A stretch of 13,434 nucleotides of DNA, from NCBI GenBank assembly GCA_007127655.1, contig SKYX01000348.1:1-13434 (forward strand), given 5' to 3'. The notes under the pieces were generated by a model. That model was not told the origin of the DNA. It saw nothing but the letters and a program-made list of their open reading frames with translations, and did not search any database. This stretch comes from Desulfonatronum sp. (GTDB lineage Bacteria; Desulfobacterota; Desulfovibrionia; Desulfovibrionales; Desulfonatronaceae). Numbering within the stretch: position 1 is the stretch's first letter; each line of letters opens with the position of its first letter. Below, in pieces: positions 6,719 to 13,434 of this stretch. Both the position numbers and the translations under genes were made by a program.

Positions 6719-7777
6719 CTAACGCTCTCCGGTCTCCAAGGACCGTCCTGCATTCAGGTCCGGGAGCAGCTCGGCCAACCGGTCCAGGACACGATCCGGA
6801 GTCAGCTTGCGCAGGCAGTCCAGGTGGCCCTTTGGGCACTGGCGTTGAAAACAGGGGCTGCATTGCAGGCCCATGGACACGACGCGCGAGGTTGGGCTGA
6901 GCGGCGGGGTGAAGCCGGGGTCCGAGGAGCCGTAAACGGCTACGAGGGGACGATCCAGGGCCGCGGCCACGTGCATCAGGCCGGAATCGTTGCTGACCAC
7001 GGCTCGGGCCAAAGAGATCAGGTCCACGGCCTGGGCCAAAGAAGTTCGCCCAGCCAGATTCACGGCTGCCGGGCCGATCAGCTGGCACACGGCTTGGGCC
7101 GTTTCGTCGTCCTTGGCTGATCCCATCACCCAGATCTTCCAGCCCCGTCCGGCCAGAGTCCGGCCCACCACGGCGAAATGTTCGGCAGGCCAGCGCTTGG
7201 CCGGACCGTATTCCGCTCCGGGGCAGAGGACCAGGATGTCGCGGCTCGGGTCCAAGTCCAGCTCGGCCAGGGCTTGTTGGACGTCCGCGCCAAGGACTTC
7301 GAGACGCGGAGCCGACACGTCGGGCGGCTGTTGCGCGTCCTTGGGCAGGCCCAGGGCCACGAACCGTTGGACGGTCATGGGCAGGCAATGCTTGTCCAGT
7401 TTGCGCGGATCGTTCAGCAGGCCGTACCGGCATTCGCCGAGATAGCCGGTGCGCCGGGGAGTCCGGGCCAGGAACGGCACCAGGGCCGATTTCAGGGAGT
7501 TGGGCAGGACCAGGGCCTGGTCGTAGCTTCCGCGCAGGCGGTGGGCCAGGGTCAGGCGCTCCAGCAGGCCCAGTTGGCCGTGCCCCGCGGAGAGGGTCAC
7601 GGCCCGGTTCACTCCGGGCATTCGCGCCACCAGGGCCGCGCTCCAGGCCGGGGCCAGGACGTCCACTTCCGCGCCCGGGAACCGGAGGAGCAACACCTGC
7701 ACCAGGCTCTGAGCCATGACCATGTCCCCGACCCAGGAAGGGCCGACCAGTAGAATTTTCGAGGGGCTCAAACCCAT
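6719..7777 (-). CDS. waaF: ADP-heptose:LPS heptosyltransferase II
   Basis: The 352-residue GT9 enzyme adds the second L,D-heptose to the inner core from ADP-heptose. GPSWVGDMVMAQSL (12-25) carries the conserved Asp (D18). Other WaaF marks are LPNSLKSALVPFLA (91-104), CPGAEYGPAKRWP (185-197) and SNDSGLMHVAAAL (262-274). A C-terminal cluster of four cysteines (C306, C309, C314, C321, in CSPCFQRQCPKGHLDC) is typical of WaaF outside the enterics. The ATG at 7777 was chosen because residues upstream of it (from 7834) are translation of an intergenic repeat (7779-7849), and GPSWVGD sits at the normal distance from it. The ribosome site is weak. The gene is followed by the GT4 gene after 29 bases and is separated from kdsC by a repeat-rich gap. 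Confidence 0.95.
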   Translation of the reverse strand: MGLSPSKILLVGPSWVGDMVMAQSLVQVLLLRFPGAEVDVLAPAWSAALVARMPGVNRAVTLSAGHGQLGLLERLTLAHRLRGSYDQALVLPNSLKSALVPFLARTPRRTGYLGECRYGLLNDPRKLDKHCLPMTVQRFVALGLPKDAQQPPDVSAPRLEVLGADVQQALAELDLDPSRDILVLCPGAEYGPAKRWPAEHFAVVGRTLAGRGWKIWVMGSAKDDETAQAVCQLIGPAAVNLAGRTSLAQAVDLISLARAVVSNDSGLMHVAAALDRPLVAVYGSSDPGFTPPLSPTSRVVSMGLQCSPCFQRQCPKGHLDCLRKLTPDRVLDRLAELLPDLNAGRSLETGER

Positions 7778-7778
7778 G

Positions 7779-7849
7779 TGAACCGCCCGCTCCCGATGGT
7801 TGTTCAAGGCACCAGGGACGCCAGGGAAAAACATTTTAGAAAGCAGGTG
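7779..7849 (-). repeat. Intergenic repeat copy A (long subtype)
   Basis: Read on the minus strand it runs CTGCTTTCTAAAATG, then CCTGGCGTCCCTGGTGCCTT, then CGGGAGCGGGCGGTTCA. It aligns nearly end to end with the copy at 11444-11512, and its core matches copies at 8111-8176 and 11294-11365. It ends two bases before the waaF start codon, so it forms most of the waaF leader. It points away from copy B, making an inverted pair. Confidence 0.75.
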
Positions 7850-7862
7850 GCATTCCAGCTAT

Positions 7863-8050
7863 CCTGAAGGGATTTCGTCGTAGAGCCGGTGGTTTTAACC
7901 ACCGGTCGAGAAAAACTCCACGGTCGAGAGTCCTGAAAGGACGACATTGCATGTTGAAAAACAAGAAATGTCGTCCCTTCAGGACTTCAAAAAATATAAC
8001 CACCAGTCCGGTGGTTAAAACCACCGGCTTTACGATTTCTCCCTTTCAGG
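7863..8050. repeat. Concentric nested inverted-repeat element between kdsC and waaF
   Basis: Three inverted repeats share one centre near 7957. The outer one is CCTGAAGGG (7863-7871) against CCCTTTCAGGG (8040-8050). The middle one is a perfect 20-bp pair, 7886-7905 with 8008-8027, and each arm is itself a palindrome (CCGGTGGTT/AACCACCGG). The inner one is a 20-bp pair with one mismatch, 7929-7948 with 7967-7986, around an 18-base loop. The whole could form one long hairpin or a multi-armed structure as RNA or cruciform DNA. There is no gene inside. It resembles REP or MITE-type elements, and a role as terminator or RNA-processing site within the operon is possible. Confidence 0.85.
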
Positions 8051-8110
8051 GAGTTGAAGCGAGCATGCACCAATGCCTGCTCTCAGTTAGCCGGCCATGC
8101 TCAAGGCCAT

Positions 8111-8176
8111 TTTTCCAGTAAAAGGCAAAATTCTTCTTGGCGACCTTGGCGCCTTAAGCGAAGCGAGCGGTTGTTC
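8111..8176 (+). repeat. Intergenic repeat copy B (short subtype)
   Basis: On the plus strand it reads TTTTCCAG, then TTGGCGACCTTGGCGCCTTA, then AGCGAAGCGAGCGGTTGTTC. It matches copy C (11294-11365, minus) best, including the TTTCCAG start, and lacks the extra bases (CCAACGG or similar) found in copies A and D. It ends 18 bases from the kdsC stop codon and faces away from copy A. Confidence 0.7.
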
Positions 8177-8194
8177 CAACAAATTGGCCATCGC

Positions 8195-8722
8195 CTATTC
8201 GTCGTTCAACCACTGTCGCCACAAGGGCTCGTACGTGCCCTGGGCTGTAAGGATAAACCGGATGGCTTCCCGGGCCGCGCCGTGGCCCCCGGAGGCCTGG
8301 CTGGTCCAGATGGCCAGTTCCTTGATCTCCGGCTGGGCGTTGGCCACGGCCATGGGCAGGCCGACCATGCGCAGGGGCGCCGCGTCCACCCAGTCGTCGC
8401 CGAGGTAGGCCAGTTGGGAAAGATCAAGCTCCCTGCTCCGGCAGATCTCCCGGATGACCGGGGCTTTCTTGACCTGGCCGGGGTGGTATTCGGTGATGCC
8501 CAGTTCCTTGGCCCTGGCCGCCACGGCCGGGGAGTCCAGGCCGGTGATGATGGCGAACTCCAGGCCAACGGTCTGGGCCATCTTGATGCCCAGACCGTCC
8601 TGGACGTTGAAGCGCTTGCTGACGTGCCCCTGAGCGTCGACGTACAGCCCGCCATCCGTGAGCACCCCGTCCACGTCCAGGATCAGCAGCCGAACCCGTC
8701 GGGCCCGTTCTTCAGCATTCAT
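8195..8722 (-). CDS. kdsC: 3-deoxy-D-manno-octulosonate 8-phosphate phosphatase
   Basis: This 175-residue HAD-superfamily (C-type) phosphatase hydrolyses Kdo-8-phosphate to Kdo in the cytoplasm. Motif I is [10 protein letters not shown] (D16 nucleophile, D18), motif II Thr is T60, motif III lysine is K85/K86, and motif IV is [10 protein letters not shown] (D109, D110, D113). The C-terminal tail with [15 protein letters not shown] (143-157) is characteristic of KdsC tetramers. After motif II the usual Arg of TGR/SGR is Leu (L62, in TGLDS). The ATG at 8722 overlaps the end of kdsA by 11 bases and has GGAGG eight bases upstream, which indicates translational coupling. Frames extended to 8953 would read through kdsA and are not real. 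Confidence 0.95.
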   Translation of the reverse strand: MNAEERARRVRLLILDVDGVLTDGGLYVDAQGHVSKRFNVQDGLGIKMAQTVGLEFAIITGLDSPAVAARAKELGITEYHPGQVKKAPVIREICRSRELDLSQLAYLGDDWVDAAPLRMVGLPMAVANAQPEIKELAIWTSQASGGHGAAREAIRFILTAQGTYEPLWRQWLNDE

Positions 8723-9527
8723 GGTCGAGCCTCCAGATCCGCAGCAGATCGCCCAGCAGCGCGGGCAGTTTGTCCAAGGGCCAGCTGTTGGGGCCGTCGC
8801 ACAGGGCCTGATCCGGCCGGGGATGGACCTCCAGGAACAGGCCGTTGCACCCGGCGGCCACGGCGGCCCGGGCCAGGACCGGGACGAATTCCCGTTGCCC
8901 GTCCGAGGCATGCCCCTTGCCGCCGGGGAGCTGGACCGAATGGGTGGCGTCAAAGATCACCGGGTGTCCGGATTCGGCCAGCAGCGGAATGGAACGAAAA
9001 TCCACCACCAGGTTGTTGTAGCCAAAGCTGTTGCCCCGCTCGGTCAGCCAGATCAGGGCGTTGCCCGTGGAGCGGACCTTGGCCGCGGCGGGCAGCAAAT
9101 CCCAGGGGGCCACGAATTGGCCTTTTTTGATGTTCACGATCCGCCCGGTTTCCCCGGCAGCCAGCAGCAGGTCGGTCTGGCGGCACAGGAAGGCGGGAAT
9201 CTGGATCACGTCCGCCACCTGGGCCACGGTGGCCGCCTGCCTGGGCTCGTGGATGTCCGTGACCACGGGCAGGCCGGTCCGTTCCTTGATTGCGGCCAGC
9301 CACTCCAGGCCCTGTTCCAGACCCGGACCGCGGAAGGATTCCAGGGAACTGCGGTTGGCCTTGTCAAAGGAACTCTTGAAAATCACGGGGATCTGTTCGC
9401 GCTCGGCCAAGGCTGCCAGAGATTCCCCGATCTCCAAGGCCAGCTCCAGGCTCTCCAACACGCACGGCCCGGCGATGAGAAACGGGCCGGCTTGGGAGCG
9501 TTCATACAACTGTTTCGGGTCAATCAT
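8712..9527 (-). CDS. kdsA: 3-deoxy-8-phosphooctulonate synthase, metal-dependent type
   Basis: The 271-residue aldolase-like enzyme condenses phosphoenolpyruvate with arabinose-5-phosphate to give Kdo-8-phosphate, the first committed step to Kdo. Visible signatures are IAGPCVLES (18-26), [10 protein letters not shown] (52-61), RGPGLE, TDIHEP, and [14 protein letters not shown] (109-122). The metal ligands of the Aquifex enzyme (C11, H185, E222, D233) all appear here shifted by exactly 11: C22, H196, E233 and D244. The E. coli type has Asn in place of the first. The ATG at 9527 lies 10 bases after the pyrG stop. An alternative ATG at 9554 would add nine residues inside pyrG without a ribosome site. 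The gene overlaps kdsC by 11 bases. Confidence 0.96.
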   Translation of the reverse strand: MIDPKQLYERSQAGPFLIAGPCVLESLELALEIGESLAALAEREQIPVIFKSSFDKANRSSLESFRGPGLEQGLEWLAAIKERTGLPVVTDIHEPRQAATVAQVADVIQIPAFLCRQTDLLLAAGETGRIVNIKKGQFVAPWDLLPAAAKVRSTGNALIWLTERGNSFGYNNLVVDFRSIPLLAESGHPVIFDATHSVQLPGGKGHASDGQREFVPVLARAAVAAGCNGLFLEVHPRPDQALCDGPNSWPLDKLPALLGDLLRIWRLDHEC

Positions 9528-9537
9528 GGGGTGTCCA

Positions 9538-11365
<1,828 letters not shown>

Positions 11366-11402
11366 AAACAAAAGGCTCGTCGCCTCACGGTGATTTCAGG
11401 TT

Positions 11403-11454
11403 CCTCCCGAAAGGGAGGCAATGTTTTTGGAAAGCAGCTTTTCCCCTGCTTTCC
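11403..11454. repeat. Two hairpins at the centre of the C-D inverted pair
   Basis: CCTCCC (11403-11408) pairs with GGGAGG (11413-11418) across a GAAA tetraloop. GGAAAGCAG (11429-11437) pairs with CTGCTTTCC (11446-11454). The first hairpin is near the midpoint between copies C and D, and the second overlaps the start of copy D. Confidence 0.6.
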
Positions 11455-11512
11455 AGAATCTTTTCCTGGGCGATCCTGGCGCCTTGAGCGACCAACGGAA
11501 GCGGGCGGTTCA
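11444..11512 (+). repeat. Intergenic repeat copy D (long subtype)
   Basis: It reads CCTGCTTTCCAGAATC, then TCCTGGCGCCTTGAGCGACC, then ACGGAAGCGGGCGGTTCA. It is the closest relative of copy A, matching from CTGCTTTC to GCGGGCGGTTCA with few gaps. Together with copy C it frames a 219-bp inverted structure between pyrG and purQ. Confidence 0.75.
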
Positions 11513-11576
11513 TTTTTTCGCTGGCGGTAAAGGAATTGTCCACTCCCGAAAAGTGTCAACCAATTCACCCAGCAAA

Positions 11577-11606
11577 TTGAACCATCGCCCAAAACCAATC
11601 TATATT
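11577..11606 (+). promoter_or_regulatory. Candidate sigma-70 promoter for purQ
   Basis: TTGAAC at 11577-11582 and TATATT at 11601-11606 are separated by 18 bases, each matching the housekeeping consensus at most positions. Transcription would start near 11613, giving a leader of about 120 bases before purQ. The preceding 11521-11576 and the leader itself show nothing else I can name. Confidence 0.5.
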
Positions 11607-11733
11607 GCCGCAAAAGGACGTGAAAATCTACTCAGCATCTGGTTGACGAATTTCCTGGTTGCCTCTATCTCCTCAATTTCGTGGCAGTTGTGGATTCAAG
11701 CTCAGTTCGATTTTTTTTGTGGAGGCAATGTGC

Positions 11734-12549
11734 ATGAGCAACGTCAACGTGCTGGTGATCGCGGGATATGGGACCAACTGCCAGCGGGAAACCGCCCATG
11801 CGGCCACGCTGGCCGGCGCGGACCACGTCGTGGTGGCGCATTTTTCCGAACTGCTCGCCGGAGACGTGCGCTTGGGGGATTTCAATTTTCTGATCTTTCC
11901 CGGCGGCTTTCTGGACGGCGACGACCTGGGGGCGGCCCAGGCCGCGGCTCTGCGCTGGCGTTACGCCAAAACAACCTCCGGCGCGCCCCTGGTGGACGAG
12001 TTGAAGCGCTTTTTCGACGCCGGCGGTCTGATCCTGGGCATCTGCAACGGCTTCCAACTGCTGGTCAAGCTGGGCATGCTTCCCGGCACGGGGCAAAGTG
12101 CCTTTGAGCGTCAAGTCAGCCTGAGCCACAACAACTCGGCCCGGTTCGAAGACCGCTGGGTCCATCTGCGAACCAACCCAAACAGCCCCTGCGTCTTCAC
12201 CTCCGGGCTGGATCGGTTGTACCTTCCCGTCCGCCACGGCGAGGGTAAGCTCGTGCCCAAGGATGGCCCGACCCTGGAGGCCCTGGAGCGCGACGGCCTC
12301 GTAGCCCTGCGCTACGTTGACCCTGAAACCGGCGACCCCACCATGGAGTATCCTTGCAACCCCAATGGTTCGCCCGGGGCCATTGCCGGGCTGACCGACC
12401 CCACGGGACGCATTTTCGGGCTGATGCCTCACCCCGAGGCCTATAACCACCCGACCAACCATCCGTCCTGGACCCGCGGGGGCCAGGCCCCGCTGGGCGT
12501 CACACTGCTGACCAACGGCGTGGCCTTTCTGCGGACGCGGAAACAGTGA
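11734..12549 (+). CDS. purQ: Phosphoribosylformylglycinamidine synthase glutaminase subunit
   Basis: The 271-residue class I glutamine amidotransferase supplies ammonia for the fourth step of purine synthesis (FGAR to FGAM). The N-terminus VLVIAGYGTNCQRETAHA (7-24) is typical of the family. The nucleophile is C104 in LGICNGFQLL, and H233 and E235 come from MPHPEAYNHP. Residues 187-235 (DGLVALRYVD, NPNGSPGAIAG) closely follow the C-terminal glutaminase domain of large proteobacterial PurL. It is therefore a free-standing version of that domain, longer than the short Bacillus-type PurQ (about 227 residues). The synthetase partner is not in the window. GGAGG at 11721-11725 is eight bases from the ATG at 11734 and only two from the ATG at 11728, so 11734 is preferred. 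An upstream extension to 11659 lies in the promoter leader. Confidence 0.93.
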   Translation: MSNVNVLVIAGYGTNCQRETAHAATLAGADHVVVAHFSELLAGDVRLGDFNFLIFPGGFLDGDDLGAAQAAALRWRYAKTTSGAPLVDELKRFFDAGGLILGICNGFQLLVKLGMLPGTGQSAFERQVSLSHNNSARFEDRWVHLRTNPNSPCVFTSGLDRLYLPVRHGEGKLVPKDGPTLEALERDGLVALRYVDPETGDPTMEYPCNPNGSPGAIAGLTDPTGRIFGLMPHPEAYNHPTNHPSWTRGGQAPLGVTLLTNGVAFLRTRKQ

Positions 12550-12816
12550 ATTGCAACGCAGACCATTCTTGACAGCCATGAAGCCATCTCGTAGAGCTTC
12601 CACCTTGCTCTTTGAGCGTGGCAAAAGCCGTGATCGACCGGCGAAATCCATAACCGAGTGCTGTAAAAGTCCTCTGTCGGCATTTCGTTCAAAAACCCCA
12701 AGTGCAAGAAGCAAGAAAAAATCAAGGTCGAAGCGTATTTATTGATACGTGAGAGGTTGATTTTTTTTGCAGCGACATAGCAATTGGGAGTTTTTCAACG
12801 GAATGGAAAGCCTGCC
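12550..12816. other. Intergenic region between purQ and tadA
   Basis: No credible gene is visible. The plus frame from 12578 yields a very basic 55-residue peptide without a ribosome site. A small hairpin CGTAT/ATACG (12734-12738 with 12745-12749) and a T8 run at about 12764-12771 occur near the end. I see no strong terminator for purQ. Confidence 0.4.
12569..12597 (+). promoter_or_regulatory. Candidate promoter upstream of tadA
   Basis: A perfect TTGACA (12569-12574) is followed after 17 bases by TAGAGC (12592-12597), a weak -10 box. It lies 20 bases after the purQ stop and 220 bases before tadA. The good -35 and exact spacing are the only support. Confidence 0.3.
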
Positions 12817-13287
12817 ATGACTCGCGTCGGCAAAAACCCTTGGGAAGAGCCCATGCGGCAGGCCCTGGTCGAAGCCAAGGCCGCACGGGACCGCGGGGAA
12901 GTCCCGGTGGGCGCGGTGGTTCTGGACAGCAGCGGAACGCTCCTTGCCGCTGCGCACAACAGAACCCTCGCTAACCGGGACCCGGCTGGGCACGCTGAAA
13001 TGCTGGCCCTGCGCGAAGCCGCGATCAAGGTCGGCAACCACCGCCTGACCGACTGCGTCCTGGTCGTCACCCTGGAACCGTGCCTGATGTGCCTCGGAGC
13101 CCTGATCCAGGCCCGCATCGCCGGCCTGGTCTTCGGTGCCCGGGATCCCAAAGCCGGAGTCGTGCTCTCACGCATCAACATCAACGACCTGGACTGGCTG
13201 AACCATCGTTTCTGGGTGATTGAAGGCGTTCTGGCCGAGGAAAGCAGCAAGCTGTTGAGCTCCTTTTTTGCCGAACGCAGAAGATAA
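12817..13287 (+). CDS. tadA: tRNA-specific adenosine deaminase
   Basis: The 156-residue zinc deaminase converts A34 to inosine in the anticodon of tRNA-Arg(ACG), letting one tRNA read CGU, CGC and CGA. The catalytic core is intact: H59 and E61 in GHAEM (zinc ligand and proton shuttle), and C89 and C92 in EPCLMC (zinc ligands). GEVPVGAVV (28-36), NHRLTDC and VFGARDPKAGVV (105-116) are TadA-family signatures, as is the C-terminal helix EESSKLLSSFFAERRR. The ATG at 12817 was chosen because GGAAAG lies six bases upstream. A TTG at 12784 would add 11 residues not typical of the family. A tRNA-Ser gene follows 58 bases after the stop. Confidence 0.94.
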   Translation: MTRVGKNPWEEPMRQALVEAKAARDRGEVPVGAVVLDSSGTLLAAAHNRTLANRDPAGHAEMLALREAAIKVGNHRLTDCVLVVTLEPCLMCLGALIQARIAGLVFGARDPKAGVVLSRININDLDWLNHRFWVIEGVLAEESSKLLSSFFAERRR

Positions 13288-13310
13288 TCACCCCCAACCA
13301 TCCATCGAGC

Positions 13311-13327
13311 AACGATAAAATCGTTTT
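13311..13327 (+). promoter_or_regulatory. AT-rich hairpin or tRNA promoter box between tadA and tRNA-Ser
   Basis: AACGAT (13311-13316) and ATCGTT (13320-13325) form a 6-bp stem followed by TT, which could be a poor terminator for tadA. The same bases include TAAAAT (13316-13321), a good -10 box 25 bases before the tRNA, though no -35 is visible. The two readings cannot be separated from sequence alone. Confidence 0.3.
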
Positions 13328-13345
13328 CTGATCACGCCATCACCC

Positions 13346-13434
13346 GGAGAGGTACCGAAGTGGCCGTAACGGGGGCGACTCGAAATCGCCTTGTCCCTTA
13401 ACCGGGGCACGTGGGTTCGAATCCCACCCTCTCC
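13346..13434 (+). tRNA. tRNA-Ser (anticodon CGA)
   Basis: The 7-bp acceptor stem GGAGAGG (13346-13352) pairs with CCTCTCC (13428-13434). The anticodon stem GGCGA/TCGCC (13374-13378 with 13386-13390) encloses loop CTCGAAA, with anticodon CGA at 13381-13383, which reads UCG serine codons. A long variable arm (GTCCC...GGGGC) marks a class II tRNA. The T arm is GTGGG, TTCGAAT, CCCAC. The window ends at the last acceptor base, so the discriminator base and any encoded CCA are not visible. Confidence 0.97.

Noticed and set aside
6690..7433. Upstream extension of the glycosyltransferase gene into a 647-codon frame
   Set aside because: The added residues are Arg/Pro/Gly-rich frame-shifted waaF sequence. 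The GT-B fold begins after 6689.
7778..7834. Upstream extension of waaF (starting MFFPGVPGALNN)
   Set aside because: These codons are translation of repeat copy A, and the family N-terminus begins just before KILLVGPSWVGD, so 7777 is the better start.
7861..8052. A CRISPR array in the kdsC-waaF gap
   Set aside because: The repeats are inverted and concentric, not regularly spaced direct repeats, and no unique spacers separate them.
11554..11559. A perfect minus-strand TTGACA proposed as the pyrG -35
   Set aside because: No acceptable -10 box follows at 16-19 bases (the best is ATTCCT), and it lies about 370 bases from the pyrG start.
12551..12745. A basic small protein between purQ and tadA
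   Set aside because: It has no ribosome site, extreme Lys/Arg/Ser content typical of a chance frame, and no recognisable family.

Overview
The window is a GC-rich (roughly 60%) bacterial chromosome segment from a Gram-negative organism. The gene content (Kdo and heptose enzymes for LPS core, a pyrG-kdsA-kdsC operon, a metal-type KdsA, a separate PurQ resembling the PurL glutaminase domain, a multi-PAS GGDEF regulator and an exported TPR protein with a cysteine-rich tail) fits the Desulfovibrio-like sulfate reducers (Desulfobacterota, Desulfovibrionales). That assignment is an inference from protein style and synteny, not from a marker gene.

Layout, left to right. 1-404 holds an unassignable edge fragment and a 178-bp MITE-like element. 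405-1754 (+) encodes a secreted protein made of twelve TPR units. 1755-2048 is a convergent intergenic stretch full of small palindromes. 2049-4247 (-) encodes a response regulator with three PAS domains and an intact diguanylate cyclase domain. A 664-bp gene-free region separates it from a divergent single-domain PilZ protein at 4912-5283 (+). From 11184 down to 5490 (-) lies an LPS/CTP block: pyrG, kdsA, kdsC, then a 417-bp repeat-filled gap, then waaF and a WaaG-like glycosyltransferase. A second repeat-filled gap (11185-11733) separates pyrG from a divergent purQ (11734-12549, +). tadA (12817-13287, +) and a tRNA-Ser(CGA) (13346-13434, +), which ends exactly at the window edge, complete the segment.

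How the genes work together. KdsA makes Kdo-8-phosphate and KdsC removes the phosphate. PyrG supplies CTP, which is needed to activate Kdo as CMP-Kdo (kdsB itself is not in the window). WaaF adds heptose II to the inner core, and the GT4 enzyme probably adds the next sugar. The GGDEF regulator and the PilZ protein are a plausible maker and receptor pair for cyclic di-GMP.

The most unusual content is in the two repeat-filled gaps. Four diverged copies of one roughly 70-bp sequence occur as two outward-facing inverted pairs, one in each gap. The pair between kdsC and waaF encloses a roughly 190-bp element whose three successive inverted repeats share one centre near position 7957. No CRISPR array, transposase gene or known riboswitch was recognised.
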